Of a DNA stretch of 64,000 bases, positions 26,818-35,893 are shown one piece after another. A program made the translations under genes and the position numbers. How positions within the stretch are numbered: position 1 is the stretch's first letter; each line of letters begins with the position of its first letter. The notes under the pieces were generated by a model. The model worked only from the letters and a program-made list of their open reading frames with translations, was not told the origin of the DNA and did no database searches. This DNA comes from JADKAV01 sp963733395 (GTDB lineage: Bacteria; Actinomycetota; Actinomycetes; S36-B12; UBA10799): NCBI GenBank assembly GCA_963733395.1, contig CAVTCZ010000017.1, forward strand, positions 137,688 to 201,687, in the 5' to 3' direction.

Positions 26818-29527
26818 TCAGCCGCTGCCCTCGGTGTTGCCCGCGTCCGCGGCCGCCGGGTCGTCGAGGTGGTACCGGGTGGCGGCTGCCGCTGCGGCAT
26901 CCGGATCGACCTTGCCCTGCGTGCCCAGCATCGCCAGCGCTTGCACGGTGATGGCTTCGGCGTCGACGAGGAAGTGCCGGCGCAACGCCCCTCGGGTGTC
27001 CGACAAGCCCCAGCCGTCGGTGCCCAGCGACATGAAGTCGCCCGGGACGAATGGCCGGATCTGGTCCTGGACCGCACGCAGGTAGTCACTCACGGCGACC
27101 ACCGGGCCGTCCGTTTCGGCCAGTCGCTGGGTCACGTACGGGAGCCGGGGAGCAGCCGCGGGATCGAGCAGCGCGGCCCGCTGCGCCGCCAGCGCGTCCC
27201 GGCGCAGTTCGTTCCAGGAGGTCACCGACCACACGTCGGCCGTGACGCCCCAGTCGCTGTGCAGCAACTCCTGGGCCTTGACCGCCCACGGCACCGCGAC
27301 CCCGGAGGCCAGCAGTTGCACCCGCGGTCCGTCGCCCTCGCCGCGCGACCACAGGTGCATCCCCTTGAGGATGCCCTCGACGTCGACGTTCTCCGGCTCG
27401 GCGGGCTGCACGATCGGCTCGTTGTAGACGGTCAGGTAGTAGAAGATGTCCTCGGAGTCCTCGCCGTACATCCGGCGCAAACCGTCCTTGACGATGTGCC
27501 CGATCTCGAACGCGAACGCCGGGTCGTAGGCCACCACCGCCGGGTTGGTCGAGGCGATGAGGTGCGAATGCCCGTCCTCGTGCTGCAGCCCCTCGCCGTT
27601 GAGGGTCGTCCGCCCGGCTGTGGCACCGAGCAGGAAGCCGCGCACCTTCTGGTCCATGCAGGCCCAGAACTGGTCGGCGGTGCGCTGGAAGCCGAACATC
27701 GAGTAGAAGATGTACACCGGGATCATCGGTTCGTCGTGGGTCGAGTACGACGAACCGGCGGCCTGGAACGAGGACGCAGAACCGGCTTCGTTGATCCCCT
27801 CGTGCAGGATCTGGCCGTCGACCGCCTCCTTGTACGACAGGAACAACTCGCGGTCCACGGACTGGTACAACTGCCCCGCGGGGTTGTAGATCTTCTGGAT
27901 GGGGAACATCGCATCCATGCCGAACGTGCGAGCCTCGTCGGGGATGATCGGGACGAAGCGCTTGCCGATCTCCGGGTCCTTCAGCAACTCCTTGAAGAGC
28001 CGCACGAAGGCCATGGTGGTGGCGACCTCCTGCTGTCCGGAGCCGCGCCGCACGACGTCGTAAGGCTTGTCGCCGGGCAGCACCAGCGGTCGTGACGTCT
28101 GCCTTCTGGAGGGCAGCGAACCGCCGAGTTCCCGGCGCCGGTCGAGCATGTACTTGATGTGCGGGTGCTCGGGGCCGGGGTGGTAGTACGGCGGCAGCTT
28201 GGCGTCGATCTGCTCGTCGGTGAACGGGATCTTCAGCCGGTCCCGGAACGCCAGCAGGTCATCGAGCGTCAGCTTCTTCATCTGGTGGGTGGAGTTGCGG
28301 GCCTCGAAGTGGGAACCGAGCGTCCAGCCCTTGACCGTCTTGGCCAGGATCACCGTGGGCTGCCCCTTGTGTTCCATGGCCGCTTTGTACGCCGCGTACA
28401 GCTTGAGGTAGTCGTGGCCGCCGCGCTTGAGTTTCCAGATCTGGTCATCGGTGTAGTCGGCCACCATGGCTGCCAGACGTGGGTCCTTGTTGAAGAAGTG
28501 CTCGCGCACGTAGGCGCCGGACTCGCCCTTGAAGGTCTGGTAGTCGCCGTCCAGCGTCTCGTTCATGAGGGTCACGAGCGCGCCCTCGGTGTCCATGGCG
28601 AGCAGGTCGTCCCATTCGCGTCCCCACACGACCTTGATGACGTTCCAGCCGGCGCCGCGGAAGGTCGATTCCAGCTCCTGGATGATCTTCCCGTTGCCGC
28701 GCACGGGTCCGTCCAGGCGCTGCAGGTTGCAGTTGACGACGAACGTGAGGTTGTCCAGGCCTTCGCGGGCGGCGATGTCGAGGTGGCCGAGTGCTTCGGG
28801 CTCGTCGGTCTCGCCGTCGCCGAGGAACGCCCAGACGTGCTGGCCCGAGGTGTCCTTGATGCCGCGGTTGTGCAGGTACCGGTTGAACCGGGCCTGGTAG
28901 ATCGCCGAGTCCGGACCGAGCCCCATGGAGACTGTCGGGAACTGCCAGAAGTCGCCCATCAGGCGCGGGTGTGGGTAGCTGGGTAGTCCCGCCCCGGGGC
29001 CGCCGTGGCTCAACTCCTGCCGGAAGCCGTCCATCCGGTCCTCGGTCAGCCGGCCCTCCAGGAACGCGCGGGCGTAGATGCCGGTGCAGGCGTGGCCCTG
29101 GTAGAAGATCTGGTCGCCGCCGTCGGTTCCGGGACCGTTGAAGAAATGGTTGAAGCCGACCTCGTACAGCGATGACGACGACGCGTAGGTGCTGATGTGG
29201 CCGCCCACCGCGATGCCCGGGCGCTGGGCCCGGTGGACCATGATGGCGGCGTTCCACCGGATGTAGGCGCGGATGCGGTGTTCGATCTCCTCATCGCCCG
29301 GGAATGCCGGCTCGTCCTCGGGCGGGATGGTGTTGATGTAGTCGGTCTGTCGCAGATCCGCGATCCCGAGGCTGCGTTCGGATGCTCGGCGCAGCAGTTC
29401 CCGGACCAAGTGCCGGGCCCGGGTCGGGTCCGGCGGCATCGATCGTCGCGTCGAGGGACTCGATCCACTCCCGACTCTCCTCGGGGTCGGAGTCCACGTA
29501 CTGCGTAGGAATGCCACCAGGCTTCAC
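26818..29527 (-). CDS. aceE: Pyruvate dehydrogenase E1, homodimeric type (AceE), one frameshift
   Basis: About 900 residues of the large homodimeric thiamine-diphosphate E1 that decarboxylates pyruvate and feeds lipoyl-E2. The landmarks are GGHISTYASSSSLYEVGFNHFF, FLGDGETDEPE with the downstream NCNLQRLDGPVRGNGKIIQELE forming the ThDP/Mg site, KTVKGWTLG, and GINEAGSASSF with YSMFGFQRTADQ in the pyrimidine-binding half. The N-terminus (GGIPTQYVDSDPEESREWIESLD) lies in another frame; removing one base near 29435, next to GGG/CCC, joins it at GPDPxRARHLVREL. Start GTG 29527 after an AGGCGGT site. The upstream DUF3052 gene is 58 nt away. It is a central-metabolism gene, so the break is most likely a sequencing indel. 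Confidence 0.93.
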
Positions 29528-29585
29528 CGGGTACCGCCTTTCACTCGGAATCGACAGTAGTCGCGCAGCGCACCCTGCGACAGTG

Positions 29586-29996
29586 CTAGCGGCGGGCGGA
29601 CTTGGGCGCGACCAGGCGGGTGCCCTGCCAGTTGCGGCTGGCGCTGATCGTTCGGGTGGGTTGCAGCCCGGCGGTGGGCGCCGCTTCGGCGATGTCAGCG
29701 GGGTCGATGTGGCCGTCGCGGCTGGGCTTGGGGGTGAGCAGCCAGATGATGCCGTTGTCGGCCAGTGGGCTGAGCGCATCCATCAGGCCGTCGACCAGGT
29801 CGCCATCGTCGTCGCGCCACCACAGCAGCACCGCCTCGACGATCTCGTCGCTGTCCTCGTCGAGCAGGTCACCGTCGATGGCCGTGCTGAAGGCGTCACG
29901 GATGGCGTCGTCGCAGTCGGAATCGAGGCCGATCTCCATCACCACCTGGCCCCGGTTGAGCCCGAGGGGCAACTGGTCTGAGGCTTGGGTACTCAT
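29586..29996 (-). CDS. DUF3052 family protein
   Basis: 136 residues from ATG 29996. The sequence matches the DUF3052 family: LGLNRGQVVMEIGLDSDCDDAIRDA, then acidic LLDEDSDEIVEAVLLWWRDDDGDLVD, LMDALSPLADNGIIWLLTPKPSRDG, DIAEAAPTAGLQPTRTISASRNWQGTRLV. It is a cytoplasmic protein of unknown role, found beside aceE in many actinobacteria, as here, where it lies just upstream on the same strand. Confidence 0.88.
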   Translation of the reverse strand: MSTQASDQLPLGLNRGQVVMEIGLDSDCDDAIRDAFSTAIDGDLLDEDSDEIVEAVLLWWRDDDGDLVDGLMDALSPLADNGIIWLLTPKPSRDGHIDPADIAEAAPTAGLQPTRTISASRNWQGTRLVAPKSARR

Positions 29997-30375
29997 GGGC
30001 GTCGTACGGGTAGGGGTCCACCGAACACAGGAGTAGTCCACACAACCCGCGCGCCGGTTGCAAGTCGATCCGCACAAGTCGTGCCGAATTGTGCCGATCG
30101 GCCGGGGTCGCGGTCGTCTTGAGCCGCTCCGCAGCGGTTAGTCCGTTGGACAGCCGTGAGTGGTTGGGACAGGCGTTAGCCGCAGGCACGGACTTCTCGC
30201 TAACGGCTGTCCTCCGCGCTAACCGTTGTGCGAAGGACTAACGCGGAGCCGACAACCACTGGTGTGCGAATGCGCAGTCGGCCCAACGGGCCCACCATGT
30301 GAATCAAGGCGGTGCGTCGCCGTCAGGCCCGGACGGGGACGCACCGCCTGCCCTTGAGCCCCGCTACCCTGGACT
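29997..30375. other. Gene-free interval with nested hairpins
   Basis: It holds the promoter region for the DUF3052 gene on the minus strand and the inverted repeats at 30137-30248. No ORF with support is seen. Confidence 0.6.
30137..30248. repeat. Nested inverted repeat (GGTTAG/CTAACC type)
   Basis: GGTTAG, then GGACAGCCGT within 30137-30160, pairs with ACGGCTGTCC, then GCTAACC within about 30202-30223. A further GGACTAACGCGG at 30235-30246 can alternatively pair with the GGTTAGTCC start. The arms repeat one another, giving competing folds. The architecture resembles family A with a different sequence. Confidence 0.65.
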
Positions 30376-30448
30376 GGGCCCGTAGCGCAGCTGGTAGCGC
30401 GCCCCGCTTACACCGGGAAGGTCGTCGGTTCGAGTCCGGCCGGGCCCA
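30376..30448 (+). tRNA. tRNA-Val(TAC)
   Basis: A 73-nt cloverleaf: acceptor GGGCCCG/CGGGCCC, D-arm TAGCGCAGCTGGTAGCGC, anticodon TAC at 30409-30411 in the GCTTACACC loop, T-arm TCGGTTCGAGTCCGG and discriminator A 30448. CCA is not encoded. Confidence 0.95.
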
Positions 30449-30449
30449 C

Positions 30450-31559
30450 GTGCGGCTTGCTGACGTGGTGGCAACTCTCGATGGCTGGTTCCCGCCTGCG
30501 CTGGCCGAGTCGTGGGACGCGGTCGGCCTGGTGTTCGGCGATCCGGATACCGACATCGGTTCCGTGCTGCTGGCGGTCGATCCGACTGCGGCTGTGGCCG
30601 AGCAGGCACGCGCGCTCGGCGTCGACCTGCTCATCACCCACCACCCGCTCTGGCTGTCGGGGATCACGGCGCTGCGGGGGGCCAAGGGAAGGTTCGCACA
30701 GGATCTCATCAGGTCCGGGATCGCCTTCTACAACGCGCACACCAACGCGGATCGGGCCCGGCCCGGCGTCAACGATGCCCTCGCCCGGGCCTTGGGTCTG
30801 CAGGACATAGCACCGCTGGAGCAGTACGAAACGTCGCTGCTGCGGGTCACTGTGTACGTGCCGGCCGCAAATCGCGAGTCACTCATCGCCGCCCTGGCCG
30901 CCGCAGGCGCCGGCGCGATGGGCGACTACGACCGCTGCGCCTACACGACGCCCGGACAGGGCACCTTCCGCCCGTTGGTCGGCGCGGACCCGCACATCGG
31001 GCAGGTGGGTCGCATCGAACAGGTCGACGAGGACCGCCTCGAGATGGTGCTCCCGCCCCACCGGCTACGCCAGGTCGCCGCCGCCCTGCTGGCTGCTCAT
31101 CCGTACGAGGAGCCCGCGTACGACTTCACCGAAGTGCGGCGCCTCGAACCGGGGGTGGGCCTGGGCCGGGTGGGCACGGTTGCACCGCAGTCGCTGGCGG
31201 ATTTCGCCGCCCATGTCGCGTCCCGGCTCCCGGCCACAGCCGCCGGCGTGAAGTTCGCAGGGGACCCGACAGCATCGGTCCGGACCGTCGCCGTCGTCGG
31301 CGGTTCGGGCGCCTCGGAGTTGCCGGTGGCCTCCGGAGTCGCCGACGTGCTCGTCACCGCTGATCTCAAGCACCACACCGTCGATGAGCATCTCGCCGAC
31401 GGCGGGTGTGCCGTCGTCGACGTCGCCCACTGGGCCAGCGAATGGCCGTGGTGCGGCCAGACAGCGGTTCGGCTGGCAGAACTTGGACTCGCCACGCACG
31501 TCAGTGAACTTGTCACGGACCCCTGGAGCGGGCACATAGGAGGAGCGCATGAAGGCTGA
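30450..31559 (+). CDS. Nif3-like dinuclear metal-center protein
   Basis: About 369 residues of the Nif3/YbgI family, with PALAESWDAVGLVFGDPD at the start, the metal-binding HHPLW near residue 63, YNAHTNAD near 100, an inserted PII-like middle domain (VTVYVPAANRESL, YEEPAYDFTEV) and a C-terminal VTADLKHH and DVAHWASEW with further ligands. Family members form hexamers with two metals; biochemical role unsettled. GTG 30450 begins 2 nt after the tRNA-Val 3' end and matches the usual start RLADVVATLD. It may be leaderless or read from processed tRNA transcripts. It overlaps the next gene by 11 nt. Confidence 0.85.
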   Translation: MRLADVVATLDGWFPPALAESWDAVGLVFGDPDTDIGSVLLAVDPTAAVAEQARALGVDLLITHHPLWLSGITALRGAKGRFAQDLIRSGIAFYNAHTNADRARPGVNDALARALGLQDIAPLEQYETSLLRVTVYVPAANRESLIAALAAAGAGAMGDYDRCAYTTPGQGTFRPLVGADPHIGQVGRIEQVDEDRLEMVLPPHRLRQVAAALLAAHPYEEPAYDFTEVRRLEPGVGLGRVGTVAPQSLADFAAHVASRLPATAAGVKFAGDPTASVRTVAVVGGSGASELPVASGVADVLVTADLKHHTVDEHLADGGCAVVDVAHWASEWPWCGQTAVRLAELGLATHVSELVTDPWSGHIGGAHEG

Positions 31560-32286
31560 TCCGCAGGCCCAAGAGGACCTGCTCGAACTGCCGTTGGTCG
31601 ACCGCAAACTGGCGCAGTTGGCCAAGGAACGCAAGACCTCGCAGTTGCGCGACGACGCAACCCAGGCGCGCGCGGCGGTGGTTGCAGCCGAGGAGGAACT
31701 GGTCGACACCCGCACCCGGATCAAGGACCTGGAGCGCGACATCTCGCGCGCCGAGGCGGACGTCGAGACCGTGCGCAGCCGGGTGCGCCGCGATCAGGAG
31801 ACCCTCGACTCCGGCGCCGCCACTGCCAAACAGATGACCGACATCCAGCACGAACTGCAGAGTCTCGCCCGTCGCCAGGCCGAGCTCGAGGACGTCGAGA
31901 TCGAGATCATGGAGCGGCTGGAAGAGACGGCAGTCGGTCTGCAGGGCGCAGAGCAGAAGATGGCCGAAGCCCGCACTCGGGCCGACGAGACGAGTGCAGC
32001 TTGGGACCGCCGCGAAGACGAGATCGTTTCGGAGACCGCGCAACTGGAACAGCGGCGGGAGGCGGTGGTGGCTGACCTGCCCGCCGAATTGGTCGCTCTG
32101 TACGAGAAGATCCGCGATCGTTCGGGCGTGGGCGCCGCTCTGCTGCGGCACGGTCAGTGCGGGGCCTGCCAGCTGATGCTGAGCTCCGCGGACCGGGACC
32201 GGATCCGTGCTGCCGATGTCGACGACGTCGTCCGGTGCGATGAGTGCGGAGCGATCATGGTGCGCACGCAGGAGTCCGGCCTGTGA
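31549..32286 (+). CDS. C4-type zinc-ribbon coiled-coil protein (DUF164/CdsZ-like)
   Basis: 245 residues. Residues 20-180 form a long coiled coil (DTRTRIKDLERDISRAEADV, LQSLARRQAELEDVEIEIME). The C-terminus has a zinc ribbon with CGAC and CDEC pairs near residues 200 and 232. The family belongs to the zf-RING_7/DUF164 group and is a common neighbour of Nif3 in actinobacteria. It likely acts as a nucleic acid- or protein-binding scaffold; nothing catalytic is seen. Start ATG 31549 has an AGGAGG site and lies inside the nif3-like 3' end. The stop overlaps the next GTG. Confidence 0.87.
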   Translation: MKADPQAQEDLLELPLVDRKLAQLAKERKTSQLRDDATQARAAVVAAEEELVDTRTRIKDLERDISRAEADVETVRSRVRRDQETLDSGAATAKQMTDIQHELQSLARRQAELEDVEIEIMERLEETAVGLQGAEQKMAEARTRADETSAAWDRREDEIVSETAQLEQRREAVVADLPAELVALYEKIRDRSGVGAALLRHGQCGACQLMLSSADRDRIRAADVDDVVRCDECGAIMVRTQESGL

Positions 32287-33122
32287 CCGGCACCGTCGTC
32301 GAATTCCCGGCCGGAGTTGTCCACGGCGCCGGGGTCGTGCAGCACGTGCTCGACCTCGAGGGCCGGGTCGGGGTGGTGACCGACAGGACACCTTTCCACC
32401 CGGTCGACCCATCCTGGCCGGACCAGCCGGGCGATTTCGGAACGCTGAACGGACTGGCGGTGGTCGACTGCCTGGTCGGGGCGGTCGACTCCGAAGGGGT
32501 GATCGCCGTCGACTCCGCGATCCAAGCCCGGCGCGGCGACCCCGAGTACAGCTGGGTCGTCGTCCATGTCGTCGATGGACCGGCGCCTGCGGTGGGGGAT
32601 GCGGTGGATCTGCGGGTGGACGCGCAGCGGCGCGCCGGGCTGAGTCGGGCCCACACCGGCTGCCACGTGTCTGCGCTGGCACTCAACGCCGTGGTTGCGG
32701 ACCTCTGGCGCAAAGACGTGGTGACCGACGGCATCGGCAACCCGGACTTCGACCGGATCGCCCTGGCCAGTTCGCGCATGACACCCGACCAGGCCCGGGA
32801 CAGCTATCGCCTGGGCAAGTCGCTGCGCAAGAAGGGCTTCGACACGGCGGCCTTCCTCGAGGGCCTCGACGGGCTGCCGGCGCGGGTGGAGGCCCAGGTG
32901 CAGCGGTGGATGGATGCGGACGCCAACGTCGAGATCGAGGTCGATGGTCCGCACCTGACGGACATGCGCCGCTGGTGCTGCCATGTGCCCGAGGGCACGT
33001 TCCGGATCGCCTGCGGTGGGACACATGTCACGGCGTTGCGTGAACTCGGGTCGCTGTCGGTGCGCTACGAGCAGCCAGACGACGCCACCGTCGTGGCGGT
33101 GACCACGCTGGTGGCTGACTGA
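32283..33122 (+). CDS. AlaX-like aminoacyl-tRNA editing hydrolase
   Basis: 279 residues from GTG 32283. The second half contains the editing-domain zinc motifs HTGCHVSALAL (HxxxH) and, toward the end, ACGGTHV (CxxxH), as in alanyl- and threonyl-tRNA synthetase editing domains and free-standing AlaX, which hydrolyse mischarged Ser- or Gly-tRNA-Ala. The N-terminal part (VVEFPAGVVHGAGVVQHVL, then VVTDRTPFHPV) resembles the AlaX beta-barrel. This places a tRNA quality-control enzyme in an operon with the zinc-ribbon and Nif3-like proteins. The tRNA substrate is not determinable. Confidence 0.8.
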   Translation: MTGTVVEFPAGVVHGAGVVQHVLDLEGRVGVVTDRTPFHPVDPSWPDQPGDFGTLNGLAVVDCLVGAVDSEGVIAVDSAIQARRGDPEYSWVVVHVVDGPAPAVGDAVDLRVDAQRRAGLSRAHTGCHVSALALNAVVADLWRKDVVTDGIGNPDFDRIALASSRMTPDQARDSYRLGKSLRKKGFDTAAFLEGLDGLPARVEAQVQRWMDADANVEIEVDGPHLTDMRRWCCHVPEGTFRIACGGTHVTALRELGSLSVRYEQPDDATVVAVTTLVAD

Positions 33123-33498
33123 GGCTCGTCGCGCCGGTGGTGTCCGGGTCCGACCGGCCGCCGCTTGACGTTGTGCGACTGCGCGTCCGATTCGTCCCAG
33201 CCGATCAGGCGGCCCCGAATGTCTGAACGGATGATTGTGCCGATGAGCGCTTGCGGCCGCTCGCGGACTGCGCCTACAACAGGGGTACACGTTCTGCAGA
33301 GAGGAAGGCACAACGGAGAATCCGCAGCCGACGTCACCACTGAGGAAAGAGCACAACGCTCGCCACAAAGGAGAAATCCGAAAAGGACTAGGCCGGAGGA
33401 TCCACGAGGGTCCACGACATCGCGATAAAGGCGATAAGCGACGAACGATCGCATACTGAGGGCACTCGAACTCACCGCCCGACCTTGCGCAGAGCGTC
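33123..33498. other. Gene-free interval between convergent genes
   Basis: A comparatively A-rich stretch (33290-33430) without a supported ORF. I find no tRNA and no strong hairpin until 33499. Confidence 0.6.
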
Positions 33499-33537
33499 TG
33501 AGGGGCTCCTCTCACCCATACTGAGAGGAGCCCCTCA
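33499..33537 (-). terminator. Perfect 16-bp terminator hairpin
   Basis: TGAGGGGCTCCTCTCA (33499-33514) and its exact complement (33522-33537) with a 7-nt loop lie 25 nt beyond the stop of the minus-strand DyP peroxidase gene. No strong U-tract is evident. Confidence 0.75.
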
Positions 33538-33562
33538 ACCATGTTTGGCAGGGGTATCCCGC

Positions 33563-34795
33563 TCAGGCCAGCAGGGTCTGGCCGATGTACTCGCCCTCGG
33601 AGAATCCGGGCGGCACGGCGAACAGCGCGGATCCCACCGGGGTCGTCCACACGTTGAGCACGTCGGCTTGCGCCAGGCGGCGCTGGATGGGGACGAACTG
33701 TTCCTGCGGGTCGGCCATGTAGGCGACGAAGAGTAGGCCGGCATCCATGGAGCCGTCAGGGGCCATGCCGTCGTCGTAGTTGTAGGGCCGGCGCAGGATC
33801 CGCTCTTCGGGCGCTTGTGCGTGTGCCAGGCGCATGTGCGATGTCGCCGGGATGACGGGCATCCCGTACGCATCCTCGGCGTCGAAATCGGGTGCGGTGA
33901 ACTCTGAGCCGCCCGTCAGCGGCGCCCCGTCGGACAGCCGCCGGCCGATGGCTTCCTCCTTCGAGATCTCGTCCATGCCGCCCCAGGTGCGCAAGTCCAT
34001 GGCGATGCGGCGCACGACGACGGCGGTGCCGCCGCGCAGCCAGGCGGGATCGGAGTCCGGTGGCTCCCACACCACCTGGTCGAAGTCGACCGTTCCGGCC
34101 TCGGGGTTGACCGTGCCGTCGATCTGGCCCATCAGGTTGCGCCCGGTCATCCCGCTGGGGGCGGTGTTCGCAGGGCGATGGAAGCCTGTTTGGATCCATC
34201 GCGGCTTGGCGAAGGGGCGGGTGTCGGTGAGCAGGACCTGGACCGCGTGCGACACCGTGACCGGGTCCTCGGCTGCCACCTGCAGGAGCAGGTCGCCACC
34301 CGACCACCGGCGCTTGAGCTTGTCGATCGAGAAGTTGGGCAGCCCGTCGGTCAGCCAGTCCGGCGCCTGGTCGGCCAACCCGGCCGCTGAGAGCAGGCCC
34401 GATCCGAAACCTACCGTCACCGTCAGTCGGGCGGGGACCGTCGCCAGTTCCGGTTGCGGGTCGGCCAGGGCCGAACTGCCCCCGGTCAGGCGAATGATGT
34501 CGTCGGTGAGTAGCCGCATCATGCGGACGATGGCCTCGCGGTCGACGCCCTTGGACAGATCCAGGGCCACGAAGGTGGCGTTGGCCTGCAGAGGCGTGGC
34601 GATCCCCGCCTGATGGGCGCCGTAGCAGTCCTCAGTGGCGCTGCCCAGTGCTCCCTGCGCAACCTCGGCGGTGGGCTCGGCCGCCACGGCGTAACCCGCG
34701 GCCGCGCCCACGGCCAAACCGCCGGCGCCGAGAGCCAAGCCGCCCAGCAGCCCGCGACGGGTCAGACCCGTGGGCTGCTGGGCGTCGGAGGTCAT
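33563..34795 (-). CDS. Tat-exported DyP-type heme peroxidase (EfeB/DtpA-like)
   Basis: 410 residues. The Tat signal TRRGLLGGLALGAGGLAVGAAAG is at residues 11-33. The body has the DyP hallmark GxxDG in MGQIDGTVNPEAG near residue 230, a following Arg region (VVRRIAMDL), SHMRLAHA with a heme-ligand His candidate, and RRPYNYDDG near 340. DyPs oxidise dyes and heme-related substrates with H2O2; in Streptomyces the relative DtpA works with extracellular copper chaperones. Here the gene follows a PCu(A)C chaperone gene by 10 nt, which favours that copper-linked role over iron uptake. No efeU or efeO is seen. Start ATG 34795. Confidence 0.87.
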   Translation of the reverse strand: MTSDAQQPTGLTRRGLLGGLALGAGGLAVGAAAGYAVAAEPTAEVAQGALGSATEDCYGAHQAGIATPLQANATFVALDLSKGVDREAIVRMMRLLTDDIIRLTGGSSALADPQPELATVPARLTVTVGFGSGLLSAAGLADQAPDWLTDGLPNFSIDKLKRRWSGGDLLLQVAAEDPVTVSHAVQVLLTDTRPFAKPRWIQTGFHRPANTAPSGMTGRNLMGQIDGTVNPEAGTVDFDQVVWEPPDSDPAWLRGGTAVVVRRIAMDLRTWGGMDEISKEEAIGRRLSDGAPLTGGSEFTAPDFDAEDAYGMPVIPATSHMRLAHAQAPEERILRRPYNYDDGMAPDGSMDAGLLFVAYMADPQEQFVPIQRRLAQADVLNVWTTPVGSALFAVPPGFSEGEYIGQTLLA

Positions 34796-34805
34796 GTGGC
34801 TGGGG

Positions 34806-35366
34806 TCAGCTCGCAGATGCGCTCGGCTCCATGGACTCGGAGTCCATCGAACCCTCACTCGGCACGTACGATTCGGCCCCGCCCTCGTACGGCTTGGCAA
34901 CGCTGGTCCACGTCACCGTGCCGCCGGTGTCGCACACCGCGGTGATCTCAACCTCGTCGCCGGCCTCGATCGGGTCGGGCAGTTCCATGAGCATGAGGTG
35001 GTCGCTGCCCGGCTTCAGCGTCGCGGATCCGCCAGCCGGCACGACCAGGCCGCCCTCCTTGGGCTGCATGACCATCGCACCGTCCTGGTCGACGACCTCG
35101 TGGATCTCCATCTTCCCGGCTGAGGGGCTGGACGCCGATGTGATGGTGATGTCCTGGTCGGTGGTGTTCTCGAACACCCCGAACGCGCCGGTCATGTCCA
35201 TGTCCTGGGCCTTCACCCAGGGGTCGGTCACGGTCAAGGCACATGCAGCCGACTCGGAGGCGGTGGCGGTGTCGGATGCGGTGTCGTCGGACGAGCACGC
35301 GGACAGCGCCCCGAGTGCCAGCAGGGTTGCGCCTATGGCGGCGACCGGGCGGCTGAGCGTGAACAT
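34806..35366 (-). CDS. PCu(A)C-family extracytoplasmic copper chaperone, lipoprotein
   Basis: 186 residues. The lipoprotein signal ends in ALSACSS. The PCu(A)C copper site is present: KMEIHEVV then M, and 20-odd residues later DHLMLMEL (the H..M..H.M pattern). An extra KAQDMDMTG Met/Asp group precedes it and a Met/Ser-rich tail (SMDSESMEPSASAS) may hold more copper. Such proteins deliver Cu(I) to cytochrome oxidase or copper enzymes outside the membrane. It is the first gene of a two-gene operon with the DyP peroxidase. Start ATG 35366. Confidence 0.85.
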   Translation of the reverse strand: MFTLSRPVAAIGATLLALGALSACSSDDTASDTATASESAACALTVTDPWVKAQDMDMTGAFGVFENTTDQDITITSASSPSAGKMEIHEVVDQDGAMVMQPKEGGLVVPAGGSATLKPGSDHLMLMELPDPIEAGDEVEITAVCDTGGTVTWTSVAKPYEGGAESYVPSEGSMDSESMEPSASAS

Positions 35367-35518
35367 GAGTGGATCCTCCCAATCCTCTTCGAATACCCCT
35401 TGGGGGTTATGCGAACAGGCTATGCGGGGGCTGGCCGGAGGAACCCATTCAGGCTCGCCTAAGTTCAGTGGCCGCCGGGGATCGGCCGCTGGCCTTCGGT
35501 GACACGTACACTCGGATG

Positions 35519-35893
35519 TGGCGAGTCGGTCGGGCGGCCGCGGTTGCTCCCAGAGCAGTCGAGGAAAGTCCGGACTCCACAGGGCAGGACGGTGGGTAAC
35601 TCCCACCCGGGGCAACCCGCGGGCAAGTGCAACAGAAAGCAGACCGCCAGTCCTCGGACTGGTAAGGGTGAAACGGTGGTGTAAGAGACCACCAGCGTCC
35701 ACGGCGACGTGGGCGGCTAGGTAAACCCCGTCCGGAGCAAGGCCAAGAGGGCGTTTCGGCGCCTGCGCAGGCGAACGGCCCGTTCAATGTCTGCGGGTGG
35801 GCTGCATCGAGGTCATCGGTAACGGTGGCCCCAGACAGATGGCCGTCGCCGGGGAGACCCGGTACAGAATCCGGCTTACAGACCGACTCGCCA
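35519..35893 (+). ncRNA. rnpB: RNase P RNA, bacterial class A
   Basis: Conserved blocks appear in order: GAGGAAAGTCCGGACTCC near 35561, ACAGAAAGCAGACCGCC near 35632, GGTGAAACGGTGGTGTAAGA near 35667, CAGACAGATGGCCGTC near 35832 and ACAGAATCCGGCTTACAGAC near 35863. The ends close as helix P1 (GCGAGTCGGTC at 35521 with GACCGACTCGC at 35881). The conserved core for pre-tRNA cleavage appears complete. Boundaries are good to a few bases. Confidence 0.96.

Noticed and set aside
28159..28986. Long plus-strand frames across 26.8-29 kb
   Set aside because: They are the antisense of aceE, whose conserved motifs are all on the minus strand.
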